A stretch of 64,000 nucleotides of DNA from Rhodocyclaceae bacterium (GCA_019455325.1 JACFMQ010000005.1:79017-143016); one strand, 5' to 3'; positions 8,730 through 18,114 are shown, counted from the stretch's first letter. The notes: generated by a model from the sequence alone, not told the origin. Numbers and translations: made by a program.

Positions 8730-9920
8730 TTAGCCGCGCCGGCTGCGCAGATAGAGCGCGGTGGCGCCGGCGCCGAGCAGCACGAAGCCGGCCATGCCCC
8801 AGGCCAGCGTCGTCGTCGACGCCCACAGGAGCGGCGCCACCAGTCCGGCGGCGAGGCCATTGACGCCGGACTGCAGGAAGGTCTGGCACGACGCGGCCAG
8901 CCCGCGCTCGTCGGCAAAGGGGTCGAGCGCCAGGAGCGTCAGCGCCGGCATGGCCAGCGACATCCCCACCGTATAGACGAACAGCGGCGCCACGCTCCAC
9001 GGCACGGCCGGCGGCAGCGCGTGGCTGACCGCCAGGTTGAGGAGCGTCGCCAGCGCCATCACGGCGTAGCCGCGGCCGATGCACTGCAGCGGCGTGAGCT
9101 TCCCCGCCAGCCGGCCGGACAGCCAACTGCCGAGCACCAGCCCGCACATCGCCGGCCCGAACAGCCAGAGGAAGGCACGCTCGGAGACGCCGAGGTGCGT
9201 CATCAGGAAGATCGGCGCCGACAGCACGTAGATGAAGAAGCCGCAGAAGTTGAGCGACAGCGCGGCGGTGACGGCGAGGAAGCTCGGCCGCGTCAGCACC
9301 TTCCAGTAGGTGCGGCCGAGATAGACCGGGTGCAGCGAGCGCCGCTTCTCGACCGGCAGCGTCTCCGGCAGCCAGCGCCAACTGACCAGCCACAGCGCGG
9401 CGGCGAACAGCGCCATGAAGACGAACACCGAGCGCCAGCCGAACCACGAGTGCAGCCAGCCGCCGATCACCGGCGCGATCGCCGGCGCCAGCGCGAAGGT
9501 GATGGTCACGTGCGACATCAGCCGCTGCGCCGCTGCGCCGTCGTAGAGGTCGCGCACGATGGCGCGGCCGATGACGACGCCGGCGCCGGCGCTGATCCCC
9601 TGCGCCGCGCGCAGCAGCCAGAGGTGCTCGATCTTCGTGGCGAAGACGCAGCCGGCCGAGGCGATGCCGAACAGCGCCAGCGCCCAGAGGATCACCTGGC
9701 GGCGGCCGAGCGCGTCGGCGATGGCGCCGTGCCATAGCGCCATGACGGCGAACGGGATGAGGTAGGCGGAGAGCGTCTGCTGCACCTCGATCGGCGACGC
9801 GGCGAGCGTTTCGCCGATCTCCGGGAAGGACGGCAGATAGGTGTCGATCGAGAACGGACCGAGCGCCGAGAGCGTGGCGAGCAGCAGCGCGAAGCTGCGG
9901 TCGGAGAGGCGGCGGGTCAT
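8730..9920 (-). CDS. Bcr/CflA-type multidrug MFS exporter
   Basis: A 396-residue transporter with twelve predicted membrane segments. The start (ALLLATLSALGPFSIDTYLPSFPEI) is the Bcr/CflA signature, followed by ALGRRQVILWALALFGIAS (loop 2-3) and the antiporter motif region APAIAPVIGGWL in segment 5. Members export drugs such as bicyclomycin, or metabolites, in exchange for protons. It lies downstream of the EamA-type transporter on the same strand, but a 92-bp inverted repeat sits between them, so they may be separate transcripts. Confidence 0.88.
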   Translation of the reverse strand: MTRRLSDRSFALLLATLSALGPFSIDTYLPSFPEIGETLAASPIEVQQTLSAYLIPFAVMALWHGAIADALGRRQVILWALALFGIASAGCVFATKIEHLWLLRAAQGISAGAGVVIGRAIVRDLYDGAAAQRLMSHVTITFALAPAIAPVIGGWLHSWFGWRSVFVFMALFAAALWLVSWRWLPETLPVEKRRSLHPVYLGRTYWKVLTRPSFLAVTAALSLNFCGFFIYVLSAPIFLMTHLGVSERAFLWLFGPAMCGLVLGSWLSGRLAGKLTPLQCIGRGYAVMALATLLNLAVSHALPPAVPWSVAPLFVYTVGMSLAMPALTLLALDPFADERGLAASCQTFLQSGVNGLAAGLVAPLLWASTTTLAWGMAGFVLLGAGATALYLRSRRG

Positions 9921-9932
9921 GGATGAACACCT

Positions 9933-10024
9933 ACCGCAGAGGCGCAGAGGCGCAGAGGTAACGCAGAGAAATGCCTTGCCTCGGTTTTCCTCTGCGAATC
10001 TCTGCGTCTCTGCGCCTCTGCGGT
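9933..10024. repeat. Long inverted repeat between two transporter genes
   Basis: Bases 9933-9957 and 10000-10024 are inverted copies of each other with one mismatch in 25. Each arm is built from repeats of the unit GGCGCAGA/TCTGCGCC. A 42-bp centre contains further short matching pieces. It could fold into a very stable hairpin in RNA or act as a cruciform, and it looks like an interspersed palindromic element rather than a gene-specific signal. No second copy was found in this window. Confidence 0.8.
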
Positions 10025-10038
10025 GGACGTTAGTCTTC

Positions 10039-10992
10039 TCACACCACCCCCCGCCGGCACGCGCGCACGCCGATGACGACGCCGACGACGAGCAGCGCGA
10101 TGCCGCCGGCGCTCGCCGTGTCCGGCCATTCGCCGCGCAGCGCGTAGGCGAAGGCCAGTCCGAACAGCGTCTCGAAGACGATCATCTGGCCGGTGAGCGT
10201 CGGCGGCAGCTCGCGGCTGGCGACGTTCCAGAACAGCGTGCCGAGCCACGAGGCGACCAGCCCGAGCGCCGCCATCAGCGCCACGTAGCGCAGCGGATCG
10301 GCGCCGAGCGGCCAGTCGTGGCCCGGCAGCCAGGCCAGCGCGATAAACGCGGCGAGCGCCGGCGGCAGCGTCGCCAGCCCCTGCGCGGTCGCCCAGGCGG
10401 TCATCGACAGGCCGGGGCGGCGGGCGATCCAGGCGGCGTTGCGCAGCGGATACCAGGTCCAGCAGAAGAGCGCGAAGAGCGCGCCGGCGATGCCCAGCAG
10501 GTAGTCGCCGCCGGCCGCGTCGCCGGCGGCGCGGCCGAACTCGCGGCCGTGGATCAGCGCCAGCCCGCCGGCGATGACGACGAGCGGCAGCGCCAGCCGC
10601 CGCCAGCGCACCTGCTTGTCGATGAGGTTGCCGCTGACGGCGATGACCACCGGCAGCGTGCCGATGATCGCCGCCGTCATCGGCGCCCCGGCGTGCTGCG
10701 CGGCGAAGGCGATGCCGCAGTAGTAGAGCAGGTTGCCGACCAACGCCAGTTCCAGCGCCTTCTTCCAGTCGGCGGCGGCGAGCGCGGCCAGCCGGCGGCG
10801 GTCGAGCCAGGCCGGCAGCAGCACGATCAGGCCGAAGGCGAGGTAGCGGCCGGCGGAGAGCGCCAGCGGCGAGTACGCGGGCAGCAGCGTCGGCACCGAG
10901 AAGATCATGCCCCAGCACAGGCCGGCGGCCATGGCGCCGGCGACGCCGACGGACAGGCGGGGCGCGCGCCCCGCGGCGGCAAGCGCGGTCAT
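10039..10992 (-). CDS. EamA/DMT-family transporter
   Basis: A 317-residue protein with ten predicted membrane segments in two EamA repeats (drug/metabolite transporter superfamily). The first repeat ends around GGLALIHGREFG and the second around VVGVVIGVRACRRG. Such proteins usually export amino acids, nucleotides or drugs. The ATG at 10992 lies only 5 bp downstream of the comM stop, so it is probably co-transcribed with comM. Nothing in the sequence points to a specific substrate. Confidence 0.82.
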   Translation of the reverse strand: MTALAAAGRAPRLSVGVAGAMAAGLCWGMIFSVPTLLPAYSPLALSAGRYLAFGLIVLLPAWLDRRRLAALAAADWKKALELALVGNLLYYCGIAFAAQHAGAPMTAAIIGTLPVVIAVSGNLIDKQVRWRRLALPLVVIAGGLALIHGREFGRAAGDAAGGDYLLGIAGALFALFCWTWYPLRNAAWIARRPGLSMTAWATAQGLATLPPALAAFIALAWLPGHDWPLGADPLRYVALMAALGLVASWLGTLFWNVASRELPPTLTGQMIVFETLFGLAFAYALRGEWPDTASAGGIALLVVGVVIGVRACRRGVV

Positions 10993-10997
10993 CGGGC

Positions 10998-12497
10998 TTA
11001 CTCCGGCGCCGCCTGCCGGCGCAACTGCACGGCCTCGGCGACGTGCGCGGCGGCGATGCGCTCGGCGCCGGCGAGGTCGGCGATCGTTCGCGCCACCTTC
11101 TGCACGCGGTGGAAGGCGCGGGCGGAAAGGCCGAGCCGGGTCGCCGCCTGCTGCAAGAGCGCGGCGCCGGCGTCGTCGGGCCGGCAGTGCGCGTCGACGT
11201 CGCGCGGCGTCAGGCGGGCGTTCGGCCGGCTCTGGCGCGCGTACTGGCGGGCGAGCGCGGCGGCGACGCGGGCGCGCACGGTCGCCGAGGTTTCGCCGGC
11301 GGGCGCCTGTTGCAGGGCCTCCGCCGGCACGGCCGGTACCTCGACGCAGAGGTCGATGCGGTCGAGCAGCGGGCCGGAGAGCCTGCCGCGGTAGCGCGCC
11401 ACCTGCTCCGGCGTGCACCGGCAGCGGCCGGACGGCGCGCCGCGGTGGCCGCAGGGGCACGGGTTCATCGCCGCGACGAGCTGGAAGCGCGCCGGGAACT
11501 CGGCCTGCCGCGCCGCGCGCGAGATGTGGATGCGGCCGCTTTCCAGCGGCTCGCGCAGCGATTCGAGCACGCGCCGGTCGAACTCCGGCAGCTCGTCGAG
11601 GAAGAGCACGCCGTGGTGGGCGAGCGAGATCTCGCCGGGGCGCGGCGTGCCGCCGCCGCCGACCAGCGCCGCCGCCGACGCGGTGTGGTGCGGGCTGCGG
11701 AAGCTGCGGCGGCCGAAGGCGGCCGGGCGGAACTGGCCGGCCAGCGAGAGCACGGCCGCCGAGGCCAGCGCCTCGTCGTCGGCGAGCGGCGGCAGCAGGC
11801 CGGGCAGGCGCGCCGCCAGCATCGACTTGCCGCTGCCCGGCGGCCCGGACATCAGCAGCGAATGGCCGCCGGCCGCGGCGATCTCCAGCGCGCGCTTGGC
11901 CTGCGCCTGGCCGCGCACCTCGGCGAGGTCGGGGTGGCTCGCCGCGTCGTCGGCGGGCGGCACGGCGACGGCCGGCGGCAGCGGCGCCTCGCCGCGCAGG
12001 TGGGCGCAGACGGCGAGCAGGCTGCCGGCGGCGAAGACGCCGTCCGGACGCGCCAGCGCCGCCTCGGCCGCGCTCTCGTCGGGGAGCACGAAGCTGCGCG
12101 CCGCGCCGTCGGCGGCGAGCACCATGGCCAGCGCGCCGCGCACCGGGCGCAGCTCGCCGGAGAGCGACAGTTCGCCGGCGAATTCGTGCGCGTCGAGCCG
12201 GTCGGCGGGAAGCTGGCCGGCGGCGGCGAGGATGCCGAGCGCGATCGGCAGGTCGAAGCGGCCGGATTCCTTGGGCAGGTCGGCCGGCGCCAGGTTGATG
12301 GTGATGCGGCGGGCGGGGAATTCGAAGCCGGAATTGATCAGCGCGGCGCGTACGCGGTCGCGCGCTTCCTTGACCTCGGTGTCGGGCAGGCCGACCAGCG
12401 TCACCGACGGCAGGCCGCCGGCGAGATGCACCTCGACCGCCACCGCCGGCGCGGCGAGGCCGTCGAGACCCCGGCTGCGGACGATGGCCAGCGGCAT
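10998..12497 (-). CDS. comM: ComM/YifB AAA+ helicase-like ATPase
   Basis: A 499-residue magnesium-chelatase-like ATPase. The N-terminal domain (VEVHLAGGLPSVTLVGLPDTEVKEARDRV) is a Lon-protease-like fold typical of YifB/ComM. The AAA+ core has Walker A SGPPGSGKSM and Walker B VLFLDELPEF. A CPCGHRG...CRC zinc-binding segment and the C-terminal ARAFHRVQKVARTIADL helix complete the family pattern. ComM drives branch migration during natural transformation, so this gene suggests at least ancestral competence. Confidence 0.93.
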   Translation of the reverse strand: MPLAIVRSRGLDGLAAPAVAVEVHLAGGLPSVTLVGLPDTEVKEARDRVRAALINSGFEFPARRITINLAPADLPKESGRFDLPIALGILAAAGQLPADRLDAHEFAGELSLSGELRPVRGALAMVLAADGAARSFVLPDESAAEAALARPDGVFAAGSLLAVCAHLRGEAPLPPAVAVPPADDAASHPDLAEVRGQAQAKRALEIAAAGGHSLLMSGPPGSGKSMLAARLPGLLPPLADDEALASAAVLSLAGQFRPAAFGRRSFRSPHHTASAAALVGGGGTPRPGEISLAHHGVLFLDELPEFDRRVLESLREPLESGRIHISRAARQAEFPARFQLVAAMNPCPCGHRGAPSGRCRCTPEQVARYRGRLSGPLLDRIDLCVEVPAVPAEALQQAPAGETSATVRARVAAALARQYARQSRPNARLTPRDVDAHCRPDDAGAALLQQAATRLGLSARAFHRVQKVARTIADLAGAERIAAAHVAEAVQLRRQAAPE

Positions 12498-12504
12498 GCG
12501 GCGC

Positions 12505-12756
12505 TTACTTCGGCTGCGCGGCCTTCTGTGCGGCTTCCAGCTCGGCGACGCGCGCCTCCAGCGCAGTGAGCTTCTCGCGCGTGCGGGCGAGAAGCTGCGC
12601 CTGCACCTCGAATTCCTCGCGCGTGACCAGATCCATTTTCTCGAAGAGGCCGCCGAGCAGGGCCTTGACGTTCTTCTCGATGTCCCGCGCCGGGCTGGCG
12701 GCGATCAGCGCCGACAGGCGGGCGTTCAGTTCCTCGAAGAGCTTCGGGTCGAGCAT
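12505..12756 (-). CDS. ubiK: UbiK-type ubiquinone biosynthesis accessory factor
   Basis: An 83-residue protein with an N-terminal helix of the BMFP/UbiK family (PKLFEELNARLSALIAASPARDIEKNVKALL) and a C-terminal coiled coil (FEVQAQLLARTREKLTALEARVAELEAAQK). UbiK helps assemble the aerobic ubiquinone biosynthesis complex and binds lipids. It lies 7 bp upstream of comM, as in many proteobacteria. Confidence 0.85.
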   Translation of the reverse strand: MLDPKLFEELNARLSALIAASPARDIEKNVKALLGGLFEKMDLVTREEFEVQAQLLARTREKLTALEARVAELEAAQKAAQPK

Positions 12757-12857
12757 CGTGTTTTCCCCCGTCGGAGAGGCGTTGGCAAGCGGCCGAGTTT
12801 AGCACGGCCGGGTGGCCGGGCCGGCCCGCACCGCGCTGGCGCGCGGCCGCCCGGACG

Positions 12858-12874
12858 CGCACCGCGCCGGTGCG
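12858..12874. promoter_or_regulatory. Possible NtrC site upstream of the porin-glnK-amtB operon
   Basis: The dyad CGCACC-N5-GGTGCG matches 10 of 12 arms of the NtrC consensus TGCACC-N5-GGTGCA. It lies about 60-80 bp upstream of a -24/-12 promoter at 12936. A weaker copy (CGCACC-N5-GGCGCG) is at 12827-12843. Position and content suggest nitrogen control of the downstream operon. Confidence 0.5.
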
Positions 12875-12935
12875 GCGTTTTTCCGTCCGTCGTGGTGCGC
12901 TGCGGCAAGTGATTGATTGATCGGAGAAAAAAATC

Positions 12936-12950
12936 TGGCACGGCTGATGC
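12936..12950 (+). promoter_or_regulatory. Sigma-54 promoter of the porin-glnK-amtB operon
   Basis: TGGCAC-N5-ATGC fits the -24/-12 consensus (TGGCAC-N5-TTGC) with one mismatch, keeping the essential GG and GC. It ends 57 bp before the porin start. Together with the dyad at 12858 it is what is expected of a nitrogen-starvation promoter for glnK-amtB. Confidence 0.75.
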
Positions 12951-13007
12951 TAAGAACGGATGCAAGGCTTTTGTCCGAACCCGATTCAACCAAGAAGGAG
13001 TCACCCC

Positions 13008-13889
13008 ATGAAGAAGCTGCTCACCGCCACCGTCCTGGCCTCGGCCGTCTCGGCCCTCTCGGCCTTCTCCGTGCCCGCCTTCGCGCAGTCGGCGCCGGCC
13101 GCCGAAGCCGCGCCGGCCAGCCCGCACGAACTGTCGGCGAACCTCGCCCTGGTTTCCAGCTATCGCTTCCGCGGCATCGACCAGACCTTCGGCCGGCCGG
13201 CGCTGCAGGGCGGCTTCGACTACGCGCACGAGAGCGGCTTCTACGCCGGCAACTGGAACTCGAACGTCAGCTCCGGCGCCGGCTTCCCCGACGGCAACCT
13301 GGAAATGGACCTCTACGGCGGCTGGAAGAAGACCTGGGGCGACTTCGGCCTCGACCTCGGCGCCATCCTCTACTACTACCCCGGCTCCCAGGGGCGCGGC
13401 CTCGGCCTCGGCGCCGACAGCGGCGCGGTGACCAACAAGGAAGTCTACGTCGGCGCTTCGTGGCAGTTCCTGTCGCTGAAGTATTCGCACTCGGTCGACG
13501 ACTACTTCTCGCTGCGCGGCTGGGACGCCACCGGCGCCTCCACCGGCAAGAGCACGCGCGGCACGCACTACCTCGAACTGGCGGCGAGCTACGACCTGGG
13601 CGACGGCTGGGGCATCGACGCCCACGTCGGCCGCCTGTCGGCGAAGCACATGAAGAACGGCAGCTACACCGACTGGAAGATCGGCGTCAGCAAGGACGTC
13701 AACGGCTGGCTGGTCGGCCTCGCCTACGTCGACACCAACGCCAAGGGCAGTTGCTCCGGCTCCGGCAGCTTCCAGCCGTACTGCTTCGCCAAGTCGCTGC
13801 AGGACGACGCCGGCGCGCTCGACGCGAGCAGCAGCACCAAGGACGCCGGCCGCGGCATCGCCGTGCTGTCGGTCTCGCGCAGCTTCTGA
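13008..13889 (+). CDS. TorF-family putative porin
   Basis: A 293-residue outer-membrane protein with a signal peptide ending about AFA-QS. The mature part begins with ANLALVSSYRFRGIDQT, the signature of the putative porin family once called gcw_chp (TorF-like), and ends in phenylalanine (SVSRSF), as beta-barrels do. I chose the ATG at 13008 because AAGGAG precedes it and the signal peptide starts there. The gene is first in a unit with glnK and amtB. In related bacteria this porin often accompanies ammonium transport, so it may ease ammonium or small-solute entry under nitrogen limitation. Confidence 0.88.
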   Translation: MKKLLTATVLASAVSALSAFSVPAFAQSAPAAEAAPASPHELSANLALVSSYRFRGIDQTFGRPALQGGFDYAHESGFYAGNWNSNVSSGAGFPDGNLEMDLYGGWKKTWGDFGLDLGAILYYYPGSQGRGLGLGADSGAVTNKEVYVGASWQFLSLKYSHSVDDYFSLRGWDATGASTGKSTRGTHYLELAASYDLGDGWGIDAHVGRLSAKHMKNGSYTDWKIGVSKDVNGWLVGLAYVDTNAKGSCSGSGSFQPYCFAKSLQDDAGALDASSSTKDAGRGIAVLSVSRSF

Positions 13890-14252
<363 letters not shown>

Positions 14253-14266
14253 CAGGAGCGCACATC

Positions 14267-15637
14267 ATGAAACGCCTATTTGCAATGCTGGCCCTGACCG
14301 CCGCCGTCCTCGTCGGCGCCCCGGCCTGGGCCGAGGAGGCACCGGCGGCGGCAGCGGTAGCCGCCGCCGCTGCTGCCGAGGCGCCGGCCGCGGCCGAGGC
14401 ACCGGCCGCCGCGCCCGCGCTGGACAGCGGCGACACGGCCTGGATGCTGACCTCGACGATGCTCGTCATCCTCATGACCATCCCCGGCCTCGCCCTGTTC
14501 TACGGGGGCCTCGCGCGCAGCAAGAACATGCTCTCGGTGCTCATGCAGGTGTTCACCATCTTCTCGCTGATCACCGTGCTCTGGGCCGTCTACGGCTTCA
14601 GCCTGGCCTTCGGCGGCGAGGGCACGTTCTACGGCGGCTTCGACAAGCTCTTCCTGGCGGGCATCACGGCCGACACGCTGTCGGGCGCGCTGCCGACCAT
14701 CCCGGAGTTCGTCTTCGTCGCCTTCCAGTCCACCTTCGCCGCCATCACCACGGCGCTGATCGTCGGCTCCTTCGCCGAGCGCATCAAGTTCTCGGCGGTG
14801 ATGCTGTTCTCGGTGCTGTGGTTCACCTTCAGCTACATCCCGCTCGCCCACATGGTCTGGGGCGGCGGTCTGCTCGCCCAGGACGGCGCGCTCGACTTCG
14901 CCGGCGGCACCGTGGTGCACATCAACGCCGGCGTCGCCGGTCTGGTCGGCGCCTACCTGCTCGGCAAGCGCGTCGGCTACGGCCGGGAGGCGATGACGCC
15001 GCACTCGCTGACGCTGACCATGGTCGGTGCCTCGCTGCTGTGGGTCGGCTGGTTCGGCTTCAACGCCGGCTCCGCCGGCGCGGCCAACGGCACGGCCGGG
15101 CTTGCCTTCATCAACACCATCCTCGCCACCGGCGCCGCCGTGCTCGCCTGGGCCATCGGCGAGGCCGTGTTCAAGGGCGGCAAGGCGTCGATGCTCGGCG
15201 CCGCCTCCGGCGCGGTCGCCGGTCTGGTCGCGGTGACGCCGGCGGCCGGCTTCATCGGCCCGATGGGCTCGATCATTCTCGGCCTGGTCGCCGGCTTCGT
15301 CTGCCTGTGGGGGGTGAACGGCCTGAAGAAGCTGCTCGGCGCGGACGACGCCTTCGACGTCTTCGGCGTCCATGGCCTCGGCGGCATCGTCGGCGCGATC
15401 CTCACCGGCGTGCTCGGCGCGCCGTGGTTCGGCGGCACCGGCGCGGCGGACTTCTCCATCGCCGGCCAGGTCCTGGTCCAGGTCAAGAGCGTCGGCCTGA
15501 CCATCGTCTGGTCCGGCGTGGTCGCCTTCGTCGCCTACAAGCTGGTGGACCTCGCCGTCGGCCTGCGCGTGTCGGAAGAAGAAGAGCGCGAAGGCCTGGA
15601 CATCGTGTCCCACGGCGAATCGGCCTACCACCACTGA
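14267..15637 (+). CDS. amtB: Ammonium transporter
   Basis: A 456-residue Amt protein with a cleavable signal peptide, an unusually Ala/Glu/Pro-rich spacer of about 30 residues, then eleven predicted membrane segments beginning near AWMLTSTMLVILMTIPGLALFYGG. The pore histidines are in GGTVVHINAG and FGVHGLGGIVG. The C-terminal tail (ERE-GLDIVSHGESAYHH) is the region that binds GlnK. It imports ammonium in the inner membrane and is likely expressed from the sigma-54 promoter at 12936. Confidence 0.96.
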   Translation: MKRLFAMLALTAAVLVGAPAWAEEAPAAAAVAAAAAAEAPAAAEAPAAAPALDSGDTAWMLTSTMLVILMTIPGLALFYGGLARSKNMLSVLMQVFTIFSLITVLWAVYGFSLAFGGEGTFYGGFDKLFLAGITADTLSGALPTIPEFVFVAFQSTFAAITTALIVGSFAERIKFSAVMLFSVLWFTFSYIPLAHMVWGGGLLAQDGALDFAGGTVVHINAGVAGLVGAYLLGKRVGYGREAMTPHSLTLTMVGASLLWVGWFGFNAGSAGAANGTAGLAFINTILATGAAVLAWAIGEAVFKGGKASMLGAASGAVAGLVAVTPAAGFIGPMGSIILGLVAGFVCLWGVNGLKKLLGADDAFDVFGVHGLGGIVGAILTGVLGAPWFGGTGAADFSIAGQVLVQVKSVGLTIVWSGVVAFVAYKLVDLAVGLRVSEEEEREGLDIVSHGESAYHH

Positions 15638-15668
15638 TCCTTTCCCTCTCGCGGCAAGCTCCGCTTTC

Positions 15669-15694
15669 GGGCGCCTCCGGGCGCCCGTTTCTTT
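15669..15694 (+). terminator. Terminator after amtB
   Basis: A 7-bp stem (GGGCGCC with GGCGCCC, loop TCCG) is followed by GTTTCTTT. It lies 31 bp after the amtB stop and should end the porin-glnK-amtB transcript. Confidence 0.75.
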
Positions 15695-15829
15695 GCCATA
15701 ATCGACCTCCCGGAACCGGCGCCGCGCGCCGACAGCAGCGAAGGAAGATCTCTTGGCGTCGTACCTCTCCCCCGAACGACGATTCCTGCCCGCCGCCGGC
15801 GCGCGGGCGACACGGCGGCGGCGTCGGCC

Positions 15830-16621
15830 GTGACGCGCATCGTCCAGCTCAGCGACCTGCACCTGCGCGCGCCGGGCAGGCGGCTCTATGGCCGGGTCGA
15901 TACCGCCGGCGCGCTCGTCCGCGCCATCGCGCGCATCGACGCGCTGACGCCGCGGCCGGACCTCGTCGTCCTCTCCGGCGACCTCACCGACGCCGGCGCC
16001 GCCGACGAATACGCCCACCTGCGCGAGCGGCTGGCGGCGCTGGCCGTGCCGTACGCGACGATGCCCGGCAACCACGACGACCGCGCCGCGCTGCGCGCGG
16101 CCTTTCCCGATCAGCCGTGGGCGGCCGGCGAACTGGCGCAGCAGCGGCGCGAGTGCGACGCCGGCGACCTGCTGCTCGTCGACACGCTCGTTCCCGGCGA
16201 GGAAGGCGGCGCCGTCGGCGCGGCGCAGCTTGCCTGGCTGGACGCCAACGCGCGCGCCGACCGCGACGCCCTGCTCTTCCTGCACCATCCGCCGGTGCGC
16301 ACCGGCATCGCCGGCATGGACGCGATCGGGCTGGCCGGCGCCGATGCGCTGGCCGCCTGGCTGACGCGGCATCCGCGCGTGCGCGCCGTGTTCTGCGGCC
16401 ACGTGCACCGCGCCATCTTCACCGCCTTCGCCGGCCGGCCGCTGGCGATCGCGCCGTCGCCGGCGCATCAGATGGCGCTCGATCTCTCGGGCGACGCGAG
16501 CGCGCTGGCGTGGACCATGGAACCCGGCGGCATGCTGCTGATCGACTGGCCGGCCGGCGGCGAGCCGGTCGCGCATCTGCTGCCGGTCGCCGCCGCGGCG
16601 GTGCACCGCTGCGCCGGCTGA
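15830..16621 (+). CDS. Calcineurin-like cyclic-nucleotide/phosphodiester phosphodiesterase
   Basis: A 263-residue metallophosphoesterase of class III cyclic-nucleotide phosphodiesterases. The metal ligands are visible in order: QLSDLHL, VLSGDLTD, MPGNHDD, LFLHHPP and FCGHVHR. It may hydrolyse cAMP (CpdA-like) or glycerophosphodiesters (GpdQ-like); the motifs do not decide. The start is GTG at 15830 with a weak ribosome-binding site. It stands alone after the amtB terminator and converges with the hydrolase gene on the other strand. Confidence 0.83.
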   Translation: MTRIVQLSDLHLRAPGRRLYGRVDTAGALVRAIARIDALTPRPDLVVLSGDLTDAGAADEYAHLRERLAALAVPYATMPGNHDDRAALRAAFPDQPWAAGELAQQRRECDAGDLLLVDTLVPGEEGGAVGAAQLAWLDANARADRDALLFLHHPPVRTGIAGMDAIGLAGADALAAWLTRHPRVRAVFCGHVHRAIFTAFAGRPLAIAPSPAHQMALDLSGDASALAWTMEPGGMLLIDWPAGGEPVAHLLPVAAAAVHRCAG

Positions 16622-16640
16622 AGGCGGGCGGCGGCGCCCG

Positions 16641-17183
16641 CTACTTGATGAGCGGCAGCAGCGCGCGGAAGTCGTCGGTGCCGGCGCGCTCCAGCCACTC
16701 GAAGAGAACCATCTCGGTGGTGACGATGTGGGCGCCGGCGGCGCGCGCGCGGGCGATGGCCGCGGCGCGGTTCTCCGGCGCGCGCGAGGAAGCGGCGTCC
16801 TCGATCAGGAAGACGGCGTAGCCGGCGTCGATCAGGCCGAGCACCGTCTGCAGCACGCAGACGTGCGTCTCCATGCCGGTGACGAGGATCTGCCGGCGGC
16901 CTGCCTGCGCCAGCCGCGCCAGGAAGCCGGGCTCGCGCGTGCACGAGAAGTGCGTCTTGTCGAAGCGCCAGGCGTCGGCCGGCAGCGGCTGCAGTTCCGG
17001 CACCGTCGGCCCGAGGCCGCGCACGTACTGTTCGGAGACGAAGACGGGAACGCCGAGGCGCTCGGCGGCGGCGAGCAGCCGGCCGTTGTTGGCGATGGCC
17101 GCCGCGCCCTCGTGGATCGCCGGCGCCAGCCGTTCCTGGACGTCGACGATGAGCAGCAGCGACTGGTTGCGGTCGATCAGCAT
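16641..17183 (-). CDS. Isochorismatase-family cysteine hydrolase
   Basis: A 180-residue hydrolase with the catalytic triad of the isochorismatase superfamily: Asp in LIVDVQERL, Lys in FDKTHFS, and Cys in GMETHVCVLQT. The length and the central SEQYVRGLGPTVPEL resemble the YcaC/hydrolase subgroup of unknown substrate. It lies 48 bp downstream of purU on the same strand. Confidence 0.85.
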   Translation of the reverse strand: MLIDRNQSLLLIVDVQERLAPAIHEGAAAIANNGRLLAAAERLGVPVFVSEQYVRGLGPTVPELQPLPADAWRFDKTHFSCTREPGFLARLAQAGRRQILVTGMETHVCVLQTVLGLIDAGYAVFLIEDAASSRAPENRAAAIARARAAGAHIVTTEMVLFEWLERAGTDDFRALLPLIK

Positions 17184-17231
17184 GTGCGGCCTCCTTCGTT
17201 GAAAGCGGGCGCCCTGCCCGCCGCCCCGCGC

Positions 17232-18095
17232 CTAGCGGAAGACGACGGTCTTGTTGCCATGCACCAGCACCCGGTCTTCCAGATGGTAGCGCAGGCCGCG
17301 CGCCAGCACGGTCTTCTCGATGTCTTTGCCGTAGCGGACCATGTCCTCGATCGAATCGGAATGGTCGATGCGGATCACGTCCTGCTCGATGATCGGACCC
17401 TGGTCGAGCTCCTCGGTGACGTAGTGGCAGGTCGCGCCGATCAGCTTGACGCCGCGCTCGTAGGCCTGATGGTACGGCCTGGCGCCGACGAACGAGGGCA
17501 GGAACGAATGGTGGATGTTGATGATGCGCCCCGGATAGGCGGCGCACAGCTCGGGCGACAGGATCTGCATGTAGCGCGCCAGCACCATGCAGTCGCCGCG
17601 CACGTCCTCGAAGATGCGCCGCACCTCGGCGTAGGCCGCCGGCTTGTTGTCGGCCGCCACCGGCACGTGGTGGAACGGGATGCCGTGCCACTCGACGAAG
17701 CCGCGGAAGGTGTCGTGGTTCGAGATCACGCACGGAATCTCGATGTCCAGCTCCTTCGCCTGCCAGCGCGCGAGCAGGTCGTAGAGGCAGTGCTCCTGCT
17801 TCGAGACGAGCACGACCAGGCGCTTCTTGACCGCGCTGTCGGCGATCCGCCAGTCCATCGCCAGCGGCTCGCCGACCTCGCGCCGGAAGCGTTCGCGGAA
17901 TTCGGCGAGCAGGAAGGGCAGCGAGTCGGCCTTGATCTCGATGCGCATGAAGTAGCGGCCGGTGAGGTCGTCGGCGTGGAAGCTCGATTCGAGGATCCAG
18001 CCGCCGTGCCCGGCGATGAAGCCGGACACGCGGGCGATGATGCCGACCTGGTCCGGACAGGAGGCGGTCAGCGTGTAGAAGCGGGTCTTGTGCAT
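17232..18095 (-). CDS. purU: Formyltetrahydrofolate deformylase
   Basis: A 287-residue PurU. The N-terminal ACT domain starts LTASCPDQVGIIARVSGFI, and the formyl-transferase domain holds the catalytic Asn-His-Asp set in INIHHSFLPSF and downstream LDQGPIIEQD. It hydrolyses 10-formyl-THF to THF and formate, balancing one-carbon units with glycine/methionine supply. It shares its strand with thrH upstream; a hairpin separates them. Confidence 0.95.
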   Translation of the reverse strand: MHKTRFYTLTASCPDQVGIIARVSGFIAGHGGWILESSFHADDLTGRYFMRIEIKADSLPFLLAEFRERFRREVGEPLAMDWRIADSAVKKRLVVLVSKQEHCLYDLLARWQAKELDIEIPCVISNHDTFRGFVEWHGIPFHHVPVAADNKPAAYAEVRRIFEDVRGDCMVLARYMQILSPELCAAYPGRIINIHHSFLPSFVGARPYHQAYERGVKLIGATCHYVTEELDQGPIIEQDVIRIDHSDSIEDMVRYGKDIEKTVLARGLRYHLEDRVLVHGNKTVVFR

Positions 18096-18114
18096 GTGAG
18101 GAGTGATGAGTTAT

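Noticed and set aside
9933-10024. CRISPR-like repeat
   Set aside because: The GGCGCAGA units form one inverted pair with no spacers or cas genes.
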